From an uncultured Campylobacterales bacterium (lineage in GTDB: Bacteria > Campylobacterota > Campylobacteria > Campylobacterales > Sulfurimonadaceae): a stretch of DNA of 36,698 nucleotides. A model generated the notes under the pieces. That model did not search any database. It was not told where the DNA came from and saw only the letters and a program-made list of their open reading frames with translations. Made by a program: the position numbers and the translations under genes. Location: assembly GCA_903892995.1 (NCBI GenBank), contig CAITKP010000009.1, forward strand, positions 1-36,698, given 5' to 3'. Below, one piece after another: positions 25,820 through 31,480 of the stretch. Position 1 is the first letter of the stretch. Every line of letters starts with the position of its first letter.

Positions 25820-26438
25820 AATAATTTTAGCTTCTTTACTATTGGCAAATATTGGATATGGAGCTACATTAAAAGAACTAATAGATAAAGCAAAAAAAGA
25901 TATAAAAGTTATGCTAGAAACAAAGATAGCGAATGGTCAAGAATTAAATGAGATGCAAAAAGGCTTTTTGGATGGTAATCTAAGTGTTGAAAACTATATG
26001 GCAAAGAGTTTATGTGCTAAAAATCAATTATTTAGTATGATAGGTGGCTGTAGTAGTGATAGCCGTTTTGTTTTATTGTTGGAAAATTTCATAAAAAATA
26101 ATCCAAATGTTGATGTGTCAAAATTGAGTAATAGTTCAATTACAAATGCTGATCCATATACAAATAAAGGTATCTATTATCCAACATTTGCAATTATCAA
26201 GCAAAGAATTGACGCTAAACGTATTTTAATATATGATGGTAGCATGGGCAAAATATCAGGTAGGATTGGATTAGCACTGATAACAGATTTACCAAAGGGG
26301 ACCACTGCTCTAGAAGGAAGTCCCCTTTTATATATGGTCAAAGGTACTGGCGAATATACATATACTACTGTCGGTGGAGTAAAAAAGATAATTCCTAAAG
26401 GTATTTTGGTTAAATCATTTATTCCTAACGCTAGATAA
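25806..26438 (+). CDS. Exported protein of unknown function (210 residues)
   Basis: Residues 1-19 form a clear Sec signal peptide (Lys at 2 and 5, hydrophobic core ILASLLLANIGYG, cleavage before Ala 20), so the protein is periplasmic or outer. The mature part starts with a Lys-rich amphipathic helix and has two cysteines about 12 residues apart (CAKNQLFSMIGGC) that could form a disulphide. The C-terminal half is beta-rich with SGRIGLALITDLP and TYTTVGGVKKIIPKGI. I recognise no family. It overlaps the 89-residue gene before it. No clear terminator follows. Confidence 0.65.
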   Translation: MKISKIILASLLLANIGYGATLKELIDKAKKDIKVMLETKIANGQELNEMQKGFLDGNLSVENYMAKSLCAKNQLFSMIGGCSSDSRFVLLLENFIKNNPNVDVSKLSNSSITNADPYTNKGIYYPTFAIIKQRIDAKRILIYDGSMGKISGRIGLALITDLPKGTTALEGSPLLYMVKGTGEYTYTTVGGVKKIIPKGILVKSFIPNAR

Positions 26439-26530
26439 TAAGATTCACACATTAGGATCATCCATATTGCAATTAACAAATTTTTAGTCAAATAATGATC
26501 ATATCAGTTAATGAGCTATTGTGAAATTTT

Positions 26531-26612
26531 TTACATGTAAGCCATTTTAGCTTACATGTAAAGTGCCCTTTGGGTATAAGTTTTTTTATCTCAGTGAAAG
26601 AACTCGAAAGTA
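26531..26612. repeat. Direct repeat, left copy (sppA-end repeat)
   Basis: About 82 bases matching 26983-27065 with roughly five differences including one single-base indel. It includes two TTACATGTAA sites whose centres are 21 bp apart, the CCCTTTGGG repeat arm, and the last codons of sppA. Beyond 26612 the similarity to sppA falls to about 65% and fades near 26650. Confidence 0.8.
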
Positions 26613-26648
26613 TATATTAAAAGTTAGTGTGGTTACTTCAAAGAAATT
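26586..26648 (-). pseudogene. Remnant of an sppA 3' end
   Basis: Read leftward in the sppA frame these bases give 20 residues ending LTFNIYFRVLSLR-stop. The true SppA ends LTLNTYFPALSLR-stop. An in-frame TAG precedes the remnant, so nothing functional is left. The DNA is nearly identical to sppA in its last ~26 bases and diverged further upstream, as expected if a foreign or older copy of the gene end were joined to the repeat by recombination. Confidence 0.7.
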
Positions 26649-26660
26649 CTAAATATTTTT

Positions 26661-26669
26661 TGGTATAAT
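26661..26669 (+). promoter_or_regulatory. Extended -10 promoter of the putative type I toxin locus
   Basis: TGGTATAAT is a TGn-TATAAT extended -10, which needs no -35. Transcription would start at about 26676, exactly where the complementarity to the toxin start region begins. Confidence 0.6.
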
Positions 26670-26675
26670 TTTCGC

Positions 26676-26747
26676 ACGACTAACAATCCGTTTTGGTTAA
26701 TGGAGCGGCAAGCCTGAAGGAGTAATTACCCTTTGGGCTTTTTTTTT
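26676..26747 (+). ncRNA. Putative leader/antitoxin RNA (~72 nt)
   Basis: Predicted RNA from the extended -10 to the T-tract of the internal terminator. Its first 34 bases are complementary to the region around the downstream start codon. 26676-26686 pairs perfectly with 26788-26798 (11 bp), 26690-26698 with 26758-26766 (9 bp), and TGGAG-C-GGC at 26701-26709 with 26748-26755. Read as DNA, the leader is nearly a copy of the antisense strand of the toxin start region. If released by termination it could act in trans as an antitoxin; if read through, it locks the start site in cis. No antisense-strand promoter is required. Confidence 0.5.
26710..26747 (+). terminator. Intrinsic terminator/attenuator inside the leader
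   Basis: AAGCCTGAAGG (26710-26720) pairs with CCTTTGGGCTT (26730-26740) in an 11-bp stem with two G-U wobbles and a 9-base loop, running into nine consecutive T residues. It is the strongest intrinsic terminator I see in the window. It lies between the promoter and the small reading frame, so the peptide mRNA requires readthrough. Confidence 0.75.
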
Positions 26748-26778
26748 GCCCTCCACAAACCAAAACAAGGGAGCCTTA

Positions 26779-26838
26779 ATGGATAAGTTGTTAGTCGTAT
26801 TTCTACTTATGTGCATTTTTGCACCGCTATTAAATTAG
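26779..26838 (+). CDS. 19-residue hydrophobic peptide, putative type I toxin
   Basis: MDKLLVVFLLMCIFAPLLN: a charged N-terminus then an unbroken hydrophobic stretch long enough to cross a membrane, similar in size and character to the Ibs, TisB and other type I toxins, though I see no specific match. The Shine-Dalgarno AAGGGAG (26767-26773) lies 5 bases before the ATG. No gene follows in the same direction, which argues against a leader peptide for attenuation. The start region is sequestered by both ends of the transcript, the hallmark of hok- and aapA-type mRNAs. Expression and toxicity are untested inference. Confidence 0.55.
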   Translation: MDKLLVVFLLMCIFAPLLN

Positions 26839-26839
26839 C

Positions 26840-26869
26840 GCCAGAGGGAATTTTCCCTTTGGCTCCCTT
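26840..26869 (+). promoter_or_regulatory. 3' UTR hairpin and anti-Shine-Dalgarno element
   Basis: GCCAGAGGGA / TCCCTTTGGC (26840-26863) forms a 10-bp stem with one wobble and a 4-base loop just after the peptide stop codon. Only a weak T-stretch follows, so it is a poor intrinsic terminator. Overlapping it, GGCTCCCTT (26861-26869) is perfectly complementary to AAGGGAGCC (26767-26775), the ribosome-binding site of the peptide. The 3' end can therefore mask the Shine-Dalgarno until it is trimmed. Confidence 0.55.
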
Positions 26870-26963
26870 TGATTTCATCATCGATTAAAATTTCTGAAAG
26901 TTCCAAATTTTGATGATTTATTCAATGTACTAGTTTCGATTCTCTATTTATTCAAATTTAATC

Positions 26964-27033
26964 CTTACACCCAAAGGGTACTTTGCATGTAAGCCATTTT
27001 AGCTTACATGTAAAGTGCCCTTTGGGTATAAAG
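26964..27033. repeat. 70-bp interrupted palindrome downstream of sppA
   Basis: Arms at 26964-26993 and 27003-27031 (about 29 bp, three mismatches, two of them G-T) around the spacer CCATTTTAG. Each arm combines the CCCTTTGGG-TGTAAG repeat with one TTACATGTAA-type site (the left one is TTGCATGTAA). It lies 6 bases past the sppA stop codon and could cap that mRNA, though no T-tract follows in either direction. Confidence 0.75.
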
Positions 27034-27065
27034 CTTTTTTATCTCAGTGAAAGAGCTGGAAAGTA
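26983..27065. repeat. Direct repeat, right copy (intact sppA end)
   Basis: Partner of 26531-26612; it includes the right half of the palindrome and the real last codons of sppA. The 370 bases between the two copies hold the putative toxin locus. Confidence 0.8.
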
Positions 27066-27908
27066 GGTGTTTAGCGTTAGAGCGGTTGCAGCGGAGAGTT
27101 TTTTGATGATCTTGTCCATCGGGTCTTCTTTGTTCCAGATGGGTTCTTTTACACCTGAGAGCTTTATGAGGTCAGCTTCGGCATCATAACTCACTCCTAA
27201 TTTATCGACAAGTCCGACCGCTTTTGCTTGAGAAGCTGTGAAAATATGCGCATCTGCAAAGTTTGGTGCATCTTCTATTTTGAGTTTTCTAGCAGTTGCG
27301 ACATCGTGTACAAACATCTCATAAGTGCCTTGTATAACTTTGCTTAGCTCCTCTTTTTCATAAGGCGTCCATTCGCGATCGCTTGTACCGAGTTGTTTAT
27401 ATTTTCCAGCAGAAACTATTTGTGTTTTGATACCGATTTTTTGCATCACTTCGCTCAAGTTTGCGCCTTGCATAATGACACCGATGCTTCCAACCATGCT
27501 TCCTGGATTTGCCACGATCTCATTTGCCCAGATAGAGGAGTAGTAACTTCCACTTGCGATCGTTCCGCTTGCATAGACAACCACAGGTTTGGACTCTTTG
27601 AGCCTTTTGACTGCATAGGCGACTTCTATGGAAGGCGAAACCGCTCCGCCTGGAGAATCTACAACGAGTAAAACACCTTTGATTTTGCTGTTTAAGCGTG
27701 CTTCATCGAGTTTTTTCACCACATCATTGACATCCATAATCGGCCCTGCAAGAGCGATCTTTTCGAGGTTGTGAGGCATCAAAGACTCATCATCACTTGG
27801 CATAAATATTAAAACGACGATAAGTAAAAAAACCATCGCTTTAAAGTGGTTTTGAATAAACTCGATAGGTGCGGTAATAAAGCTCAATAGTTGTTTTAGT
27901 TTTTCCAT
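27039..27908 (-). CDS. sppA: Signal peptide peptidase SppA, short form
   Basis: A membrane-anchored serine protease that clears cleaved signal peptides. From the ATG at 27908 the protein has 289 residues: a membrane helix at ~21-38, then the ClpP-like fold with the VVDSPGGAVSPSIEVA segment, ASGTIASGSYYSS, and the nucleophile region NPGSMVGSIGVI. The general-base Lys probably lies in SAGKYKQLGT. The Shine-Dalgarno AAAGGAGA sits 5 bases before this ATG and the stop codon of mqnX one base before it. The longer reading frame starting at 27965 would overlap mqnX by 56 bases and is rejected. The 3' end is duplicated at 26586-26648. Confidence 0.94.
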   Translation of the reverse strand: MEKLKQLLSFITAPIEFIQNHFKAMVFLLIVVLIFMPSDDESLMPHNLEKIALAGPIMDVNDVVKKLDEARLNSKIKGVLLVVDSPGGAVSPSIEVAYAVKRLKESKPVVVYASGTIASGSYYSSIWANEIVANPGSMVGSIGVIMQGANLSEVMQKIGIKTQIVSAGKYKQLGTSDREWTPYEKEELSKVIQGTYEMFVHDVATARKLKIEDAPNFADAHIFTASQAKAVGLVDKLGVSYDAEADLIKLSGVKEPIWNKEDPMDKIIKKLSAATALTLNTYFPALSLR

Positions 27909-27909
27909 C

Positions 27910-29130
27910 TTACTCTCCTTTGACTTTTTTGCCATTAATGTAAATTTGAGAGATATTATAGCCATGCAAGATTAAATGCAATGGGAGTTGCTCATTTGGC
28001 TTACATGTAAGCTCAAGGGTTAGCATATCTGCGTTTTTTCCCTCTTTGATTTCACCAGTATTGAGTCCAAGAGCCTCCGCTGCATCTTTGGTGACACTTT
28101 GTAAAAGTTTTTTTGCAAGCGCTAAAAGATCAGCACTATGGTGCATAAAAAGAGCTATTTTCATCTCTTCAAAAAGGTTGAGCGTGTAGTTTGAACTCAG
28201 ACCATCGGTTGCACAAATCCAGCGGATATTATGCTTCTCAAGTGCCTCAAGATCAAGTGCCCCATTGCCAAGCAGACGGTTAGAGATGGGGCAGTGGATG
28301 ACTGTGTGTTTTGATGAGTTGAGGAGTTCTAGTTCCTCATTTGTGGCTTGAACAACATGTGTCAGCAGTGTTGGAATCTCTGCAAAATGGGCTAAAAACT
28401 CTTTGGCATCAGAGACCGCTTTTTCTTGCTTTAAAAAATCTACAAAGAACTTTTTAAAATCTCCATCGCTATTTTTGAGCCACTCTTTTTCAGCAGGACT
28501 TTCTAAAAAGTGCGCACTTAGCGGCAGTTTTTCCTCTTTGACTAACTGGAGTGCTTTTTTGATGAGGATGGGATGCACAGAGTATGGCGAGTGGATAGCA
28601 ACTGCGGGAGTAAAACCCTCACGCTTTATAGATTTTGAAGCATCAAGACGGGCTATAAAGTCATTGAAAAGAGGATCTGCCATTGTCGCTTGCGAGCCGA
28701 TGAGTTCATTGAAGAAAACAACATTTTGAGGAGCGGCAGATGCTGCTTCAAGATCCATTCCATAAGAGCTTACAGCCCCAAATGAAGTGATTCCAGAGTC
28801 AAGCATCATCTGCGTTGCTTTTGTCATACATGTAAGGTCACAAGAGCCAATAAGTTCATCACGATTGCCGATGACGCTGTAGAGCCACTGCAAGAAATCG
28901 CCATATTCAAGAGTCTCTTTGTTCGCACTAAACTCTAGGTGGACATGGGCGTTGATGAGGCCGGGCATGATGAGAGAATTTTGAGGCAAGTTTATGACCT
29001 GTGCGTCAGGGAAAAGTTCTATGAGCACTTCATGCGGAGCGATTTTTTCAATGGTTTTATCAAAGGCGATGGAGAGGTTTTCTAAGATTTTTCCATCTTG
29101 ATAGATATAATTTGGATTTATAATTTTCAC
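27910..29130 (-). CDS. mqnX: Amidohydrolase, probable aminodeoxyfutalosine deaminase (menaquinone)
   Basis: A 406-residue amidohydrolase-superfamily enzyme related to SAH/MTA deaminases and cytosine/chlorohydrolases. The metal motif INAHVHLEFS is near residue 60. AIHSPYSVHP and SAHFLESPAEKEWL give the later metal His, and CPISNRLLGNG and CATDGLSSNYTLN are the substrate/metal Asp region. HP0267 of Helicobacter, its likely orthologue by position and sequence, deaminates 6-aminodeoxyfutalosine, so I assign the futalosine menaquinone pathway; an SAH/MTA deaminase is the alternative. The start is GTG at 29130 with AAAGAG upstream. It is followed one base later by sppA, the order known from Campylobacter. 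Confidence 0.78.
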   Translation of the reverse strand: MKIINPNYIYQDGKILENLSIAFDKTIEKIAPHEVLIELFPDAQVINLPQNSLIMPGLINAHVHLEFSANKETLEYGDFLQWLYSVIGNRDELIGSCDLTCMTKATQMMLDSGITSFGAVSSYGMDLEAASAAPQNVVFFNELIGSQATMADPLFNDFIARLDASKSIKREGFTPAVAIHSPYSVHPILIKKALQLVKEEKLPLSAHFLESPAEKEWLKNSDGDFKKFFVDFLKQEKAVSDAKEFLAHFAEIPTLLTHVVQATNEELELLNSSKHTVIHCPISNRLLGNGALDLEALEKHNIRWICATDGLSSNYTLNLFEEMKIALFMHHSADLLALAKKLLQSVTKDAAEALGLNTGEIKEGKNADMLTLELTCKPNEQLPLHLILHGYNISQIYINGKKVKGE

Positions 29131-29179
29131 ATTTACTCTTTTAGGGATCTTTTTTAAAATAGATTATGCTTAATTTTGA

Positions 29180-29185
29180 TAGAAT
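29180..29185 (+). promoter_or_regulatory. -10 element for the aroQ-flagellar operon
   Basis: TAGAAT within TTTTGATAGAATTGG; start near 29192 and a ~34-base leader with AAGG before the aroQ ATG. The 95-base gap to mqnX is a divergent promoter region. Confidence 0.4.
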
Positions 29186-29225
29186 TGGCGCTTAATTAAA
29201 CTAGTTAACTCTAAAAAGGCAAAAA

Positions 29226-29711
29226 ATGAAAATTGTAGTGATCCAAGGTCCAAATCTCAATATGTTAGGCGTACGCGAACAACACTTTTATGGACCGATG
29301 AAATTAGAGCATATTCATGCGCAGATGAAAGATGTAGCATCGCAAAATGGTATTGAGATAGAGTTTTTTCAAAGTAACTTAGAGGGTGAGATAGTAGATA
29401 GAATCCAAGAATGTTATGGTGATGCTCACGGTATTATCATCAATCCAGCGGCATATACACATACTTCTGTAGCGATTCGCGATGCGATCAGTGCGGTTTC
29501 TATCCCGACTATTGAAGTACACATCTCAAACACTTATCGCCGTGAAGAGTTCCGTCAAAAAAATCTTATAGCACCTGTTTGTACATCTTCTTTAATCGGT
29601 TTTGGACCATTTGGATACCATCTTGCGATGATGGGTATGCTACAAATTTTTAATGAGATGATTGCAATGCAAGAGGCTCAAAAAGCACAACAAGAAAATA
29701 CACAAGCGTAA
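29226..29711 (+). CDS. aroQ: Type II 3-dehydroquinate dehydratase AroQ
   Basis: Third step of the shikimate pathway: 3-dehydroquinate to 3-dehydroshikimate. The 161-residue flavodoxin-like protein opens with [19 protein letters not shown] (catalytic Tyr in HFYG, ~residue 23). It has [30 protein letters not shown] with the catalytic His, and [15 protein letters not shown]. First gene of a rightward operon with folK and the flagellar regulators. A ~15-residue Gln/Ala-rich tail follows the conserved fold. Confidence 0.97.
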   Translation: MKIVVIQGPNLNMLGVREQHFYGPMKLEHIHAQMKDVASQNGIEIEFFQSNLEGEIVDRIQECYGDAHGIIINPAAYTHTSVAIRDAISAVSIPTIEVHISNTYRREEFRQKNLIAPVCTSSLIGFGPFGYHLAMMGMLQIFNEMIAMQEAQKAQQENTQA

Positions 29712-29714
29712 GTT

Positions 29715-30203
29715 ATGATAAAAAAACGTGTTTTGAGTGAGAGTTTGACTTTAATCACCACAACACGTTTTCCATATAAAAAAGTAAAAACATCTACGCA
29801 TAGGTACCGAGCAACAATTGGGATCGGTGGAAATGTGGGAGATGTTTTAAGAAGATTTAATCATCTTTTTTTTAAACTTCAAATCGATAAAAGAGTTGAA
29901 CTCTTACAAAGCGCACCGATTTTAAAAAATCCTCCTTTTGGATATGTAGCACAGGATGATTTTTTAAACTCAGTGGTGATTTTGGCAACGTCGATGCAAC
30001 CTAGAGTTTTTTTGGCTTATCTGATGCGTTTAGAAAAAAGATTTTTACGGAAACGTAGTTTTGCAAATGCACCAAGGACACTAGATTTGGATATTTTATT
30101 TTTTGATGAGCGTAAAATCGATACAAAATCCTTAAAGGTTCCACATCCGCAGTGGATGAAAAGAGAGAGCGTGCTTATTCCATTATCAAGAATAAAAAGA
30201 TGA
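29715..30203 (+). CDS. folK: 2-amino-4-hydroxy-6-hydroxymethyldihydropteridine pyrophosphokinase FolK
   Basis: Transfers pyrophosphate from ATP to hydroxymethyl-dihydropterin, the product of FolB, in folate synthesis. Of 162 residues, the first ~30 are a basic extension before the core begins at ATIGIGGNVGDVLRRF. The conserved substrate loops FGYVAQDDFLNSV and ANAPRTLDLDILFFD and the C-terminal VPHPQWMKRESVLIPL are all present. The stop overlaps the flhF ATG (ATGA at 30200), coupling translation. Confidence 0.93.
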   Translation: MIKKRVLSESLTLITTTRFPYKKVKTSTHRYRATIGIGGNVGDVLRRFNHLFFKLQIDKRVELLQSAPILKNPPFGYVAQDDFLNSVVILATSMQPRVFLAYLMRLEKRFLRKRSFANAPRTLDLDILFFDERKIDTKSLKVPHPQWMKRESVLIPLSRIKR

Positions 30204-31480
30204 AGATACTAACTTTTAGCGGTAAAACACCGACAGAAGCACTTAAAAAAGCACAAGCAGCAGTTGGCGAAGATGCGATGCTTATTGAAACGCGTGAGCT
30301 TCAAAAAAAGGGTTTAGGCAAAGAGCCTCTTTATGAGATCGTTGTTGCTATTGATGAAAAAGAGATTTCATCTCCTTCAAAGTCTAAACCAAAGCCTCTT
30401 GAGATGCAAAAGCCTGTCAAACAAGAGAGCGAAGATGTGTTTTACAATATTTCTAAAGCCGCACGTCAGATCTCTGAAATCGCAAAAGTCACACACAGTG
30501 AAACTTACGAAGATGAAAAAAAAGCAAAATCAGTAGAGCAAGAAACTCTTCAACCAAAAGAGTTGAGTGATATTAAAGCTGAACTCTCTAAGCTTGGAGA
30601 TCGAGTAAAACTGATCCAAAATATGTTTTGGCAAGAGCGCTCACCTGCTCTTGATCGTGCTATTCCGCCTGAGTTTGCTGAAATATATAAAATGGCGCTT
30701 GAAAGTGGTATGAACAAGGAACATCTTGATGAGATGATGCATCTTAGTCTAGAACATATGCCATTAAAAATGCGAGAAAACTCAGAAACTGTCAAGCGCT
30801 ATTTTAAATCTATTTTGCGTAAAATGGTTCCTGTACGAATGGAAACCCTTCCAACTTCTACAACAAAAAAAGTGATTATGCTTGTTGGGCCTACAGGTGT
30901 TGGAAAAACGACTTCTATTGCAAAACTCGCCGCGCGCTATTCTTACTTGATGGAAAAAAGGTATAAAGTCGGCCTTGTCGTTTTAGATACTTATAGAATC
31001 GGTGCGGTAGAACAGTTGATGCAGTATGCAAGGATGATGAAACTTGGGATTGAGACAGTTGTTGATCCTCCAGAGTTTTCGGGCGCACTCAATTCACTTC
31101 GATATTGTGATTATATTTTGATCGATACAATGGGTTCAAGTCCTTATGACAAAACTAAAATCGAGAAGATTTATGAGTGTTTGAACTCTAATACAACCGA
31201 ATTTAGTATAGATGTAGTTTTAGTCATGCCAAGTTCAATAAAATATGAAGATTTAAAAGCAACATATGATAATTTTGAGCCACTCGATGTTGATACGATG
31301 ATGTTTACAAAATTGGATGAAACAAGAGGATTTGGAAATATTTTTTCTTTAGTGTATGAAACAAAAAAACCAATTAGTTACTTTTCTGTAGGTCAAGAAG
31401 TCCCTGAAGATTTAGTCGTGGCAAATAGTGACTTTTTGGTTGAGTGTTTATTACATGGATTTAGCAGGAGTAAAGTATGA
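30200..31480 (+). CDS. flhF: Flagellar SRP-like GTPase FlhF
   Basis: FlhF sets the polar site of flagellum assembly and, in Campylobacterota, feeds into sigma-54 flagellar gene expression. The start is the ATG at 30200 (426 residues), which begins at the conserved KILTFSGKTPTEALKKAQ and overlaps the folK stop; an upstream frame from 30152 lies within folK. The variable acidic/basic linker covers ~60-170, then the NG domain with G1 GPTGVGKTTSIAKLA (~237-251), DTYRIGAVEQL, IDTMGSSP (a G3 variant of DTAGRS) and TKLDETRGFG (G4). Confidence 0.94.
   Translation: MKILTFSGKTPTEALKKAQAAVGEDAMLIETRELQKKGLGKEPLYEIVVAIDEKEISSPSKSKPKPLEMQKPVKQESEDVFYNISKAARQISEIAKVTHSETYEDEKKAKSVEQETLQPKELSDIKAELSKLGDRVKLIQNMFWQERSPALDRAIPPEFAEIYKMALESGMNKEHLDEMMHLSLEHMPLKMRENSETVKRYFKSILRKMVPVRMETLPTSTTKKVIMLVGPTGVGKTTSIAKLAARYSYLMEKRYKVGLVVLDTYRIGAVEQLMQYARMMKLGIETVVDPPEFSGALNSLRYCDYILIDTMGSSPYDKTKIEKIYECLNSNTTEFSIDVVLVMPSSIKYEDLKATYDNFEPLDVDTMMFTKLDETRGFGNIFSLVYETKKPISYFSVGQEVPEDLVVANSDFLVECLLHGFSRSKV

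Larger units (their letters stand above)
26439..27038. other. 600-base stretch without a conventional gene
   Basis: Between the exported-protein gene and sppA. From left to right it holds 92 AT-rich bases in which I see nothing; a direct repeat with two TTACATGTAA sites (26531-26612); a decayed sppA 3' end (26586-26648); a promoter, leader RNA, terminator and 19-codon reading frame (26661-26863); and an imperfect hairpin (TCATC...AAAATTT / AAATTTT...GATGA, about 26876-26917). Last comes a 70-bp palindrome (26964-27033). No tRNA, tmRNA or SRP RNA is recognisable. Confidence 0.7.

Noticed and set aside
26779-26838. Leader peptide controlling a downstream operon, or a KdpF-like subunit
   Set aside because: No gene follows on this strand (sppA converges from the other side), there is no run of regulatory codons, and no kdp genes are near.
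26676-26870. tmRNA, SRP RNA, 6S RNA or a known riboswitch
   Set aside because: No tRNA-like ends, no GGAAG-type SRP loop, no 6S open helix and no riboswitch core I know; the complementarity pattern is explained better by a self-locking toxin mRNA.
26876-26917. Imperfect hairpin as terminator of the toxin mRNA
   Set aside because: A 4-base bulge interrupts the stem and no T-tract follows; kept only as a remark in the gene-free stretch.
27909-27965. Longer N-terminus for SppA
   Set aside because: It overlaps the end of mqnX by 56 bases, while the ATG at 27908 has a strong Shine-Dalgarno at ideal distance.
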